From: Natronincola ferrireducens
GTDB taxonomy: Bacteria > Bacillota > Clostridia > Peptostreptococcales > Natronincolaceae
Assembly (NCBI RefSeq): GCF_900100845.1
Contig: NZ_FNFP01000003.1
Coordinates: forward strand, 124,001 to 188,000
Length of the DNA: 64,000 nucleotides
Direction: 5' to 3'
Shown here: positions 1-8,549 of the stretch, piece after piece
Position numbering within the stretch: the first letter of the stretch is position 1
Layout: the number at the start of each line of letters is the position of its first letter
Notes under the pieces: generated by a model
What the model saw: the letters and a program-made list of their open reading frames with translations, nothing else
Told to the model about the DNA's origin: nothing
Database searches by the model: none
Translations under genes and position numbers: made by a program

Positions 1-651
1 GATCCGAGGAAAACCGTAGGTAGTCTTATTGAAGAACCAATGAAGATTCATAATATTGGAACACCAAAAGAACGTAAAGAGCGGGTAAGTGAGTTATTAC
101 AAATGGTTGGATTGGATGAATATCATGGGATTCGCTATCCCCATGAATTTAGTGGGGGGCAAAGACAAAGAATCAATGTAGCTAGGGCATTAGCATTGAA
201 TCCAAAGCTTATTGTATGTGATGAACCTGTTTCAGCATTAGATGTATCTGTTCAAGCTCAAGTACTAAACCTTTTAAAGACATTACAACAAAAACTGGAT
301 TTAACCTATGTGTTTATCTCCCATGATTTAAGTGTTGTAAAATATATCAGTGATAGAATTGCTATTATGTATTTAGGAAGAATTGTAGAGATGGGGGATT
401 CTCAAGAGATTTATAAAAATCCTTTACATCCTTATACAAGGGCATTATTTTCTGCGATTCCTCCAGAAAATCCAATGGATAAAAAAGAAAAAATAAAGCT
501 TAAGGGGGAAATACCAAGTCCTTTAAATCTACCAAGCGGCTGTCCATTTTCGGGTAGGTGTCCAAACTACATGAAAGAATGTAAGGAGATCCTTCCGGAA
601 TTGAAGGATGTAAAGGAAGGCCATAAAGTTGCTTGTTTGTTACATAGGTAA
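1..651 (+). CDS. Oligopeptide/dipeptide ABC transporter ATP-binding protein (OppF/DppF-like), 5' end outside window
   Basis: This is the C-terminal part of a cytoplasmic ATPase that powers peptide uptake. The frame is open from base 1, so the gene starts upstream of the window and the internal ATG at 40 is not the real start. Visible are the ABC signature FSGGQRQR, a Walker B stretch ([12 protein letters not shown]), the switch histidine (ISHDLS), and the Cys-containing tail CPFSGRCP typical of the oligopeptide/dipeptide C-terminal extension. The Walker A region lies outside. The M20 peptidase follows after 27 bases in the same direction, so the two are probably co-transcribed and the imported substrate is likely hydrolysed by the downstream enzymes. 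OppF versus DppF cannot be decided from this fragment. Confidence 0.93.
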   Translation, partial: DPRKTVGSLIEEPMKIHNIGTPKERKERVSELLQMVGLDEYHGIRYPHEFSGGQRQRINVARALALNPKLIVCDEPVSALDVSVQAQVLNLLKTLQQKLDLTYVFISHDLSVVKYISDRIAIMYLGRIVEMGDSQEIYKNPLHPYTRALFSAIPPENPMDKKEKIKLKGEIPSPLNLPSGCPFSGRCPNYMKECKEILPELKDVKEGHKVACLLHR

Positions 652-678
652 GGCATATATAAAAGAGGAGGCAGGAGT

Positions 679-1944
679 ATGAAAAACGAAATACTAAAAC
701 AAAGATTATGGAAAGTAGTAGATGATAAAAAAGAAGATTTGCTGTGTTTGTGTTCTGAAATGATTCAAATCCCCAGTGAAAATCCACCGGGGGATATGGA
801 AGATATCACAAGGTTAATATGCAATGAACTCAACAGATCTAATATAGTACATGAGGTAATCAGACCTCAAGAAGATAAACCTAATATCGTGGCTACTTTG
901 GGGAAAGGCGGAGAAAAGACTTTACTATTAAATGGACATAGTGATGTGGTTCCGGCAGGAGATAGATCCAAATGGGATTTTGATCCTTTTTGTGGGAAGA
1001 TTATCGATGGTAAGATTCTTGGAAGGGGAACCTCTGATATGAAGGCGGGATTAGGGGCTTTAATATTTGCCATGAAGGTGTTGGCAGATGAAGAAGTAGA
1101 AATCAATGGAAAAATTGTATTACATGTGGTGCCAGATGAAGAGACCAGTGGAGAAATGGGCACAAAATGGTTGGTGGAAAATGGATATGCAGATGGTGGA
1201 GATGCATGTCTTATTGCGGAGCCCACTTCCTATAACAACTGTGAAGTAGGACAAAAGGGATCACTTTGGCTGCATATTAAATCCTATGGTAAGTCAGCCC
1301 ATGGAAGTATTGGAAACTACGTGGGAGACAATGCTATTCTAAAGCTTACTAAAATTTTGAATGCTATGGAAGAGATTAGAACACTAAAAGGCATTTATAA
1401 TGAAGATCAAAAGAAAGTATTAGAAGATTCAAAGCGTATCGCTAAGGAGGTATTGGAGGTCGATGGTGTAGAAAATGTTATTGATCATGTTACAGTAAAC
1501 ATTGGCACAATTCATGGAGGAACAAAAACAAATATGGTAGCAGACTATTGTGAAGCAACAGTTGATATTCGTGTGCCGATCGGTATAAAGATACAAGATG
1601 TTGTGGATAAGTTTGAAAACATTGTAGAAAGACTAGGAATTGTGGATATAGAATATGAATATAATTGGAATTCAGAGGCTAATTATACTGATACGAATAC
1701 AGAAATCGTGCAGTCTGCTGTAACAAATGCACAAAAGATATGGAATAAAGAAGTAGTTCCAGCCTATCAATGGGCATCAAGCGATGCAAGATACTATCGA
1801 TATGCAGGAATTCCTACAATTCAGTATGGACCTGCCAATATAGAAGGAATACATGCCTATAATGAAACGGTAGATATAGAGGATGTAATAAATGCAACAA
1901 AGGTATATTTAGGGATTATGACGGATTTATTAGATATACAGTAG
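679..1944 (+). CDS. M20 family metallopeptidase (ArgE/DapE-like)
   Basis: A cytoplasmic zinc-dependent amidohydrolase or peptidase of 421 residues, the usual length for ArgE/DapE/CPG2-type enzymes. Metal and catalytic motifs are visible in order: GHSDVVPAG (first metal His and catalytic Asp), GRGTSDMKAG (bridging Asp), PDEETSGEMG (catalytic and metal Glu), and IAEPT. The lid/dimerisation region carries the conserved SAHG motif. An AGGAGG-like ribosome site precedes the ATG. It lies between the peptide ABC ATPase and two amidohydrolases, so it probably acts on an imported acyl-amino acid or small peptide. The exact substrate cannot be read from the sequence. Confidence 0.9.
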   Translation: MKNEILKQRLWKVVDDKKEDLLCLCSEMIQIPSENPPGDMEDITRLICNELNRSNIVHEVIRPQEDKPNIVATLGKGGEKTLLLNGHSDVVPAGDRSKWDFDPFCGKIIDGKILGRGTSDMKAGLGALIFAMKVLADEEVEINGKIVLHVVPDEETSGEMGTKWLVENGYADGGDACLIAEPTSYNNCEVGQKGSLWLHIKSYGKSAHGSIGNYVGDNAILKLTKILNAMEEIRTLKGIYNEDQKKVLEDSKRIAKEVLEVDGVENVIDHVTVNIGTIHGGTKTNMVADYCEATVDIRVPIGIKIQDVVDKFENIVERLGIVDIEYEYNWNSEANYTDTNTEIVQSAVTNAQKIWNKEVVPAYQWASSDARYYRYAGIPTIQYGPANIEGIHAYNETVDIEDVINATKVYLGIMTDLLDIQ

Positions 1945-1987
1945 TATTTATTTATATCACTACATAAACATAAGGTGGATGAGGAGA

Positions 1988-3148
1988 ATGTATACACTTA
2001 TTAAAGGCGGTAATATATTTGATGTAGAAAAAGGCTATTATATTGAGGGTGACATATTAATCAATGGCAGCAAAATTGAAAAGGTGGGCCACACTATTAA
2101 TGATGTAAAAATTAATCAAGTTATTGATGGTTACGGTAAAAATATTTTTCCAGGGTTTATTGATGCCCATAGTCATATCGGGATGTGGACCTATACTCAT
2201 AATGGGAATGATGCTAACGAATGTGTAGACCCAGTAACTCCTGAAATGCGAGCTATTGATGGAATAAATTCAAAGGATCCCTGTTTCCAAGAAGCTGTAG
2301 AATCTGGGATAACTACAGTTATGGCTACTCCTGGCAGCGGAAATGTGATTGGAGGAATGGCTGCTATATTAAAAACCCATGGCACAACCATGTCAGAAGC
2401 AATAATAAAGGAATACGCAGCTTTAAAAATAGCTTTGGGAGAAAATCCCAAAACTGTATATCATAACATTGGCAAAACTCCTTCCACCCGCATGGCGACA
2501 GCTGCCCTACTAGAAGAAAATTTTATAAAAGCTAAAATGTATTTTAATGAAAGACACAATAAAAACATAGAAGAGGATTATCGCTGGGAGGTATTTTCAC
2601 CTGTTTTTAAAAGAGAAATTCCTTTGAAAATTCATGCCCATAGAGCAGATGATATTCTAACTGCTATCAGAATTGCAGAAAAATATAATTTGAGATATAC
2701 ATTGGATCATTGTACAGAGGGATACTTGATTGTAGACGAGCTCAAGAAAAAAAATAAACCTATCTTACTAGGCCCTTTATTTATGTTTAAATCAAAAACA
2801 GAATTAAAAAATGCTTCTTCAAAGACAGCTCAAATTTTATCGAATGCTGGTTGTAATGTATCCCTTATATCAGATCATCCTTTTACCAATGGTAAATATT
2901 TGTTAGCAATGGCAGGATTTTTAGTGAAGGAAGGTTTAGATTATGCAGAAGCAATACGAATGGTCACAATAAATCCTGCAAGAGCATTAGAGGTTGATGA
3001 TCAAATTGGCAGTATTAAAGAAGGTAAAGATGCAGATATTGTTTTATGTGATGGAGATCCTTTGGAAGTACAAACAAGAATCTGTATGACAATAATTAAT
3101 GGAAAAATTGCCCATAGTATAGATTCACAGTATATTGGTGAAAGGTAA
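1988..3148 (+). CDS. Amidohydrolase, imidazolonepropionase-like, with intact metal ligands
   Basis: A TIM-barrel amidohydrolase (COG1228-like) of 386 residues from the preferred ATG at 1988. An in-frame ATG at 1979 sits only one base after AAGGTGG, whereas 1988 is about 10 bases from it and directly follows GAGGAG, so 1988 is chosen. Metal-binding features of an active enzyme are present: the HxH pair (His61 and His63 in DAHSHIG), a histidine in HAHRADD, His241 in DHCTEGY, and Asp296 in ISDHP. The C-terminal strand IGSIKEGKDADIVLCDGDP is typical of the superfamily. It follows the M20 peptidase by 43 bases and precedes its own paralog by 12. Substrate unknown; a cyclic or linear amide is likely. 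Confidence 0.85.
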   Translation: MYTLIKGGNIFDVEKGYYIEGDILINGSKIEKVGHTINDVKINQVIDGYGKNIFPGFIDAHSHIGMWTYTHNGNDANECVDPVTPEMRAIDGINSKDPCFQEAVESGITTVMATPGSGNVIGGMAAILKTHGTTMSEAIIKEYAALKIALGENPKTVYHNIGKTPSTRMATAALLEENFIKAKMYFNERHNKNIEEDYRWEVFSPVFKREIPLKIHAHRADDILTAIRIAEKYNLRYTLDHCTEGYLIVDELKKKNKPILLGPLFMFKSKTELKNASSKTAQILSNAGCNVSLISDHPFTNGKYLLAMAGFLVKEGLDYAEAIRMVTINPARALEVDDQIGSIKEGKDADIVLCDGDPLEVQTRICMTIINGKIAHSIDSQYIGER

Positions 3149-3160
3149 GGTGCAATTAGC

Positions 3161-4306
3161 ATGTTATTATTAAAAAATGGCAAAATATTCACCATGGAGG
3201 ACGAAATCATTTGTTATGGTGATATATTAATAGATAATGGACGAATTGTTCATATAGGTCATAATATTCAGGCATCAGATATCGAAACTATTGATCTACA
3301 TCATCAAATTGTGTTGCCAGGACTTATTGATGGTAGCACTCATTTAGGATTAATTGAATCAGGCAAGAAGTTTGAGGGGGATGATGTTAGTGAAAAGCAC
3401 ATACCAATAACCCCTCACTTAAATACAAGGGATGGCATATATCCATGGGATGAATGTTTTGATAATGCATTGAGAAACGGGGTAACCACTGTTGTAGTGA
3501 ATTCAGGACATGACAATGTAATAGGCAGTCAAAGCTGTGCAGTGAAGACTAAGAGAGATATATTAGAGAAAAGAATTATTAATCCTTTTGTATATATACA
3601 AGCAAACTTAGGGGACTCAACAAAAAAATGGAACCAAAATAAGCAGGAAACACCTCTATCTCGTATGGGGATTGTCCACCTTCTTAGAAAGACATTATTA
3701 GACACACAAATATATATTAAGAAGAAAAAAGCTGGGAAAATTGATTTCACTAATTATAGTTTAAAATATGAAGCTCTTGAAAAGGTGATAGAGGGAAAAT
3801 GTCCTTTAAAGATTACAGCCCACAAAGCCCAAGATATTTTGATTGCAATTAGAATTAAACAAGAGTTTAATATAAATATCCTTGTCGATTACGGTACAGA
3901 GGGATATATGGTATTAAATGAACTGGAGAGAGCCAACATTCCTGTGTTTTTAGGTTCTTGCCTAACAGATCAATCAAGTTTGGAGCTGCAGAATAGGCGT
4001 GCTGATAGTGGACATCTGTTGTCATCTAGGGGACTTTGCACCTGTATTACAACCCATCATCCTGATGTATCAGTAGAATTGCTTACACTTTCTGCAGCTA
4101 TTGCAGTTAAAGAAGGAATGGTTTATAAAGAAGCATTAAAATCCATCACAATTAACCCAGCAAAAGCTTTAGGCTTGGATAACCGAATAGGTAGTATTAA
4201 AGTAGGTAAGGATGCAGACATCGTTGTATTTGACGGTGATCCCCTAAAGAGTATGTCTAAAGTTACAATGACTTTGATTAATGGTGAAATTGTGTATAAA
4301 AGTTAG
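3161..4306 (+). CDS. Amidohydrolase paralog with degenerate metal site (probable pseudoenzyme)
   Basis: 381 residues, clearly homologous along its length to the gene just upstream, including a shared C-terminal motif (IGSIKVGKDADIVVFDGDP). Aligned by eye, three metal or catalytic positions are replaced. The HxH motif reads STH (Ser59 in place of His), the His of DHCTEGY is Tyr244, and the catalytic Asp of SDHP is His299. The lysine/histidine region (TAHKAQD) retains one His. The frame is uninterrupted, so this looks like a maintained protein and not a decaying copy; it may partner the active paralog. Its end overlaps the convergent PucR-type gene by 4 bases. Loss of hydrolase activity is inference. 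Confidence 0.85.
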   Translation: MLLLKNGKIFTMEDEIICYGDILIDNGRIVHIGHNIQASDIETIDLHHQIVLPGLIDGSTHLGLIESGKKFEGDDVSEKHIPITPHLNTRDGIYPWDECFDNALRNGVTTVVVNSGHDNVIGSQSCAVKTKRDILEKRIINPFVYIQANLGDSTKKWNQNKQETPLSRMGIVHLLRKTLLDTQIYIKKKKAGKIDFTNYSLKYEALEKVIEGKCPLKITAHKAQDILIAIRIKQEFNINILVDYGTEGYMVLNELERANIPVFLGSCLTDQSSLELQNRRADSGHLLSSRGLCTCITTHHPDVSVELLTLSAAIAVKEGMVYKEALKSITINPAKALGLDNRIGSIKVGKDADIVVFDGDPLKSMSKVTMTLINGEIVYKS

Positions 4307-5949
4307 TGGGCCATTGTAGATTGATTGATAACATTATATATATGATCTAATTTAAGTCCTATTTGAAGTAGTAGCTTGGTTTCAGAGCTTTTCATAGATA
4401 AACCAATGATTTTTTCAATTTTTTTTATCCGTTGATAAAGGGTATTTCTATGAATGTATAAATTATCATGGGCTTGTGTTAGGTTAAAATCGCAATAAAT
4501 GATTTCATTGAGTGTTTCATATAAATGATCCTGTTTCTCCATATCATGTATTTTTATTTTTTGAATTGTATTCATATAAAGTCTGTCGAGAATGGGATTA
4601 TCGATTTGCTGATATAAAAAATGGTGGATTAGCAAATCATCATAGCTAAAAATTTTCTTTGTAGTGGAGAATAATATTTTCCCCATAATTAAGCTAAATG
4701 TAGCATCTTGGTAAGCATATTTTAAACTATACATATCCCTATAAGATCTACTTATCCCAATAGAAAAATTATATTCTGGAAACTGTATTTCAAGATTGTT
4801 TAATAACATTTGAAGCTTGGTTAATATTTTTTCATTAGGCATTTCATCTTTGACATGAATCGAAATAATTTGTGATTTTTCTATTAAGAAACTATTTTGA
4901 TAGAAAGTTTCCTCTGCTAGATCCTTTATTTTAGACAAAATGGTATTAGGCACTTGATTTTCAAAGGATTGCATTTTTTTATTTAACTGTTGAATTTGTA
5001 GAATCCAGACATATCGATTTAAATAATAATCAAAATGATAATAATTTGTTTCTCTTTTAAGGGTAGTTTCATCGGTGAATAAACCATATAAAACATTTTG
5101 TAAATATTCATCTATAGATTTTTGATGGATTAGATCGTTCTTAGAAGTATTAATCATAGATAATATAAAATTAGAGAGTATTTCAATAATAAAATAAGGA
5201 TCCAAATCTCCAAATTGTCTATGGATTTTTTCTATACATAAATAACCAATAACTTGTTTTTCTGTTTTTAGTGGAAAACAATAGTATTCTTGTTCCTCAT
5301 GATCAAAAATAATAGGGTCTAGAGCATAAGGATGATCTATATACCAATCTGATAGTTCCTGGGACCATTTTTTCAATGGTAAATCAAAGGATAACTTCTT
5401 TTGTTGAGGGCTACAATGATATAGTAAATTAAACTGTTTAGATAATAAATAGCATTCTCGCTGAAGAAAAAGACTTACAAGATGTATCAAGTTTTCAGCA
5501 TGAAAATAGTTGGTATTCATTAAGGATACAATATTATTTCTCAGTTGTTGCTTGATGAATGCCAAAATATTATCCTTATTCATAATTTCACATAAAACTT
5601 GAAACAAAAAGGCTTGATAAGCATCATTTTTTAAAAAATGAAATAAGGGTAATTTGTTTTCCTCACATATCTTTATAATTTCTTTATCCATAGAAATCTT
5701 GTTTTGGTAAGGGAGTATGCAGCATGCAGTAATATTTTTTGCAATAAGACTTTTAAATACTTTTATTCTATCTTCATTGGAGAGAAGATCTAAGACAATA
5801 AATACTAAGTCATTCTCTTTCACCCAAAAAAGATTTCCAGGAAAAGTAACAACAGAGATACGACGGATATCCTGTTGAAAAATATTGGAATCACTTGGAT
5901 GACAAAGCAAAGTTAAATGGTTTGTTTTTGCAAAACAATGGAGTTTCAT
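4303..5949 (-). CDS. PucR-family transcriptional regulator
   Basis: A 548-residue cytoplasmic regulator. The N-terminal 110 or so residues resemble the PucR ligand-sensing domain and the C-terminus carries the PucR helix-turn-helix (HTH_30 type) around DNLYIHRNTLYQRIKKIEKI. A GGDEF-like middle region of the kind common in this family separates them. The chosen ATG (5949) follows GAGGTGG by five bases; an in-frame GTG three codons upstream overlaps the ribosome site and is less likely. PucR proteins usually control purine, peptide or amide catabolism. The gene is convergent with the amidohydrolases and divergent from the AroM-family gene, so it probably controls this cluster. The ligand is unknown. 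Confidence 0.87.
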   Translation of the reverse strand: MKLHCFAKTNHLTLLCHPSDSNIFQQDIRRISVVTFPGNLFWVKENDLVFIVLDLLSNEDRIKVFKSLIAKNITACCILPYQNKISMDKEIIKICEENKLPLFHFLKNDAYQAFLFQVLCEIMNKDNILAFIKQQLRNNIVSLMNTNYFHAENLIHLVSLFLQRECYLLSKQFNLLYHCSPQQKKLSFDLPLKKWSQELSDWYIDHPYALDPIIFDHEEQEYYCFPLKTEKQVIGYLCIEKIHRQFGDLDPYFIIEILSNFILSMINTSKNDLIHQKSIDEYLQNVLYGLFTDETTLKRETNYYHFDYYLNRYVWILQIQQLNKKMQSFENQVPNTILSKIKDLAEETFYQNSFLIEKSQIISIHVKDEMPNEKILTKLQMLLNNLEIQFPEYNFSIGISRSYRDMYSLKYAYQDATFSLIMGKILFSTTKKIFSYDDLLIHHFLYQQIDNPILDRLYMNTIQKIKIHDMEKQDHLYETLNEIIYCDFNLTQAHDNLYIHRNTLYQRIKKIEKIIGLSMKSSETKLLLQIGLKLDHIYNVINQSTMAH

Positions 5950-6125
5950 ATATACCACCTCTAGCGTTTATAATGTTCAGAATAAAAAATGTCAAAAAAT
6001 GTACAAATATGTATAAAAGATTTTATTATTATATTAGTTTAAAAGTAATCCATCATAATAGCAATAGCAATTTTACTAAAAACATAAATTTATTTATAAA
6101 TATATGTAATAAGAGGGTGAACAAA

Positions 6126-6821
6126 TTGGATACAGACATACAAGAAGAAAAAGTAAAGATAGGAGTTATTACAATTGGACAATCACCACGAAATGATATC
6201 ATGGAGGATATTAGAGGTATATTAGGAGCCAAGTTTGAAATAATTGAAAAAGGTGCACTAGATTCTTTTGATTATAATGAGGTACAAAACAACTTTTATC
6301 CCCATCCAGATTCCACTGTGTTGGTTAGTAGAATGCGGGACGGAAGACAAGTAAAATTAGCAGAAGAAAAAATTATACCTCTATTGCAGGAGTGTATCCA
6401 AAACTTAGAGGAAAGACATTGTAAGGCTATACTAATGCTGTGTACTGGTCCTTTTCCCAAGTTTTCTCATGATGTCTTATTGATCAAACCCCAAGAAATG
6501 TTTCATAATATAACACAAAAACTAAGCGATGGAAATAAGGTGGGTGTGATAGTACCAGATAAGGATCAAGTGGAGATGATTAAATATTGGTGGAATCACC
6601 ACGGTGTAGAAATCGAAGTACAAGTGGCATCTCCTTATGAAGAGGGGAATAATATTATAAAGGCAGCAGAAGGGTTTCGTGATAAGGATATATCTCTTAT
6701 CTTTATGGATTGTATGGGATATTCTGTAAAGATGAAACAAGATGTACACCGGACTTCAGGAAAACCCGTATTATTACCTAGAACTCTAGCAGCCCGTATT
6801 ATAAATGAATTATTTAGTTAA
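6126..6821 (+). CDS. AroM family protein
   Basis: About 231 residues, opening with the family hallmark IGVITIGQSPRNDIM. AroM proteins are related to the Asp/Glu racemase fold, but their reaction is not established; the name comes from E. coli gene position only. The TTG at 6126 is preferred because AGAGGG lies about eight bases upstream. The frame stays open back to 5895, but that extension would run into the divergent PucR gene and is low-complexity and AT-rich. Cysteines in LMLCTGPF and FMDCMGYS sit where racemase-like catalytic cysteines could be. The position beside PucR and amidohydrolase genes suggests a role in handling an amino-acid-derived compound (inference). Confidence 0.8.
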   Translation: MDTDIQEEKVKIGVITIGQSPRNDIMEDIRGILGAKFEIIEKGALDSFDYNEVQNNFYPHPDSTVLVSRMRDGRQVKLAEEKIIPLLQECIQNLEERHCKAILMLCTGPFPKFSHDVLLIKPQEMFHNITQKLSDGNKVGVIVPDKDQVEMIKYWWNHHGVEIEVQVASPYEEGNNIIKAAEGFRDKDISLIFMDCMGYSVKMKQDVHRTSGKPVLLPRTLAARIINELFS

Positions 6822-6851
6822 GGTTCCATCATAACAATGATTTTTAATTAT

Positions 6852-6893
6852 AAAAAAGCCTTTTAATAGAAAGGATTCTTTAAAGGGCTTTTG
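6852..6893 (+). terminator. Terminator after the AroM-family gene
   Basis: AAAAAGCC pairs with GGGCTTTT across an A/T-rich stem with a T-rich 3' side, 30 bases after the stop codon. Confidence 0.6.
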
Positions 6894-7265
6894 TTATGTA
6901 GGTATTTAGACAAATGGTATAATCCCAATATGGAAAAAGAGAATGTACTACTTCATTTACCCTCATATTAAGAAATAATAGTTTTTAAAATACATATAGA
7001 TAATATTTTGTAGAAAAATAGAGGGATTTAATAAAGTTTTAAAGATGCAAATTTTTATTTAACTGGAAGGAAAATACTAATTTGTATAGAATTAATACTT
7101 TGTACCTATAAAAAAAGCATTCCTTTGAAAATTTAAAGGATAACTTTTTTGAATCAACAGGAAATTATAACTTATCTAAAGAATGGATTTTTTATAATTT
7201 CCTATTGGTTATAAAAATAGGGGGAATTAAGTACATTTAAAAGAGAAAAAGGGAGGTAGTTTTTT
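6894..7265. other. Intergenic region upstream of the BMP lipoprotein gene
   Basis: About 370 AT-rich bases without a convincing gene. A short stretch near 6917 (TATAATCCCAATATGG) resembles part of a purine riboswitch core, but the remaining conserved elements and the pairing stems are absent. A strong ribosome site (GGGAGG) lies just before the ATG at 7266. I could not place a promoter with good spacing. Confidence 0.4.
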
Positions 7266-8327
7266 ATGTTTAAAAGGTTATTAGCTTTAATGTTGGTACT
7301 ACTGCTTATGGGGACTGCATTAGTAGGCTGTGGGGGTGGAGCTACACAAGACCCAGCACCTGAAGAACCGACAGAAACAGAAGAACCAGCAGCTGATGCA
7401 GAACAATTTAACATGGCTATGGTAACAGATGTAGGTGGAGTAAATGACCAATCCTTCAATGAATCTGCATGGGAAGGTCACAAAAAAGCCGAAGCAGAAC
7501 TAGGCTTCAATGTTAGCTATGTAGAGTCAGAGCAAGATGCTGATTATGAAAGAAACCTTGAGACTTTACTAGATGCAGGTAATGACTTGATTTGGGGCAT
7601 TGGTTTTATGATGGGAGATGCCCTTTTAGCGGCTGCAGAATTTAACCCAGATCAAAAGTATGCCATCATCGACTATGATTATGGGGATGAAACACCAGAT
7701 AATCTAGTAGGGGTATTATTTAAAGATGAGCAAGCATCCTTCCTAGTAGGATACATTGCTGGTAAAATGACAGAGACCAACAAAGTAGGATTTGTCGGTG
7801 GTATGGACTTCCCGGTAATCCATGGTTTCCACTATGGATTTATGGCAGGGGTAAAGCATGCTAATCCAGATGCAGAAGTGTTAGTGCAATACGCTGACTC
7901 CTTTGTTGATGCAGCTAGAGGTAAAGCTATAGCTAACCAAATGTACCAACAAGGAGCTGACATTGTATTCCATGCTGCTGGTGGAACAGGTGACGGGGTT
8001 ATTGAAGCTGCAAGAGAGCAAGATAAATATGCTATTGGTGTAGATATGGATCAAAACCATTTGGCACCTGATCATGTAATTACATCTGCCATGAAACGTG
8101 TAGACAATGCTATCTTTATGATTGCTGAACAATTAAAGGATGGTAAATTCCTAGGTGGACAAACAATAGTGTACGGTTTAGAAGATGGTGGTGTAGGAAT
8201 TGCTCCTACTTCTGATAAACATGTACCTGCGGAAATACTAGAAGAGGTTGCCGAAATAGAAAAGCAAATCATCGCTGGAGAAATCTTTGTACCAAACAAC
8301 AAAGAAGACTATGATGAAAACTATTAA
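7266..8327 (+). CDS. BMP family substrate-binding lipoprotein (nucleoside ABC transporter)
   Basis: A 353-residue exported lipoprotein that should capture purine nucleosides outside the membrane. The first 21 residues form a lipoprotein signal peptide ending in the lipobox ALVGC with Cys22 as the acylated residue. A linker rich in Pro, Glu and Ala follows. The mature part shows BMP/Med motifs: VTDVGGVNDQSFNES near the start, KVGFVGGMD, and AAGGTGDGVIEAA. The matching ATPase and two permeases follow downstream beyond a strong hairpin, an arrangement giving more binding protein than membrane complex. Nucleoside specificity follows from the family and the YufO/P/Q-like partners. Confidence 0.92.
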   Translation: MFKRLLALMLVLLLMGTALVGCGGGATQDPAPEEPTETEEPAADAEQFNMAMVTDVGGVNDQSFNESAWEGHKKAEAELGFNVSYVESEQDADYERNLETLLDAGNDLIWGIGFMMGDALLAAAEFNPDQKYAIIDYDYGDETPDNLVGVLFKDEQASFLVGYIAGKMTETNKVGFVGGMDFPVIHGFHYGFMAGVKHANPDAEVLVQYADSFVDAARGKAIANQMYQQGADIVFHAAGGTGDGVIEAAREQDKYAIGVDMDQNHLAPDHVITSAMKRVDNAIFMIAEQLKDGKFLGGQTIVYGLEDGGVGIAPTSDKHVPAEILEEVAEIEKQIIAGEIFVPNNKEDYDENY

Positions 8328-8349
8328 TAAGTAGTCAGCAATATAGGAA

Positions 8350-8397
8350 CAATAAAGATAAAAGCTCAGGTTATATCCTGAGCTTTTATCTTTATTG
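8350..8397. terminator. Strong bidirectional hairpin after the BMP gene
   Basis: A perfect 21-base inverted repeat (8350-8370 and 8377-8397) with a 6-base loop and a T-rich 3' arm. It probably terminates most transcripts of the binding-protein gene and limits read-through into the ATPase gene. Confidence 0.85.
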
Positions 8398-8404
8398 TTG
8401 TTTT

Positions 8405-8426
8405 CCTTCTTGTAAAAGAAGGTTTT
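8405..8426 (+). terminator. Small second hairpin downstream of the main terminator
   Basis: CCTTCTT and AAGAAGG pair around a GTAA loop and are followed by TTTT. It may act as a back-up terminator between the lipoprotein and ATPase genes. Confidence 0.45.
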
Positions 8427-8465
8427 GCTTTAAAATATATTTAGCTTTATATTGATATTTCCATA

Positions 8466-8489
8466 TATATACTATTAAAATAGTATATA
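8466..8489. promoter_or_regulatory. Operator-like palindrome upstream of the nucleoside ABC ATPase
   Basis: TATATACTATT and AATAGTATATA form a perfect 11-base inverted repeat with a 2-base centre. It ends one base before a TATAAT (8491-8496), so a protein bound here would cover the promoter of the ATPase-permease genes. A good -35 box is not obvious. The binding protein is unknown. Confidence 0.4.
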
Positions 8490-8549
8490 GTATAATATTA
8501 TTTATGGAATAAAGGTTTGTAATTACTGAGAGAAACGGAGGGGAATTGG

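Noticed and set aside
5895-6125. Upstream extension of the AroM-family frame
   Set aside because: It overlaps the divergent PucR gene, is AT-rich and low in complexity, and the TTG at 6126 has the ribosome site.
6917-6970. Purine riboswitch-like words (TATAATCCCAATATGG)
   Set aside because: The P2 and P3 stems, the TTTCTACC joining segment and the closing P1 strand cannot be found at the needed distances.
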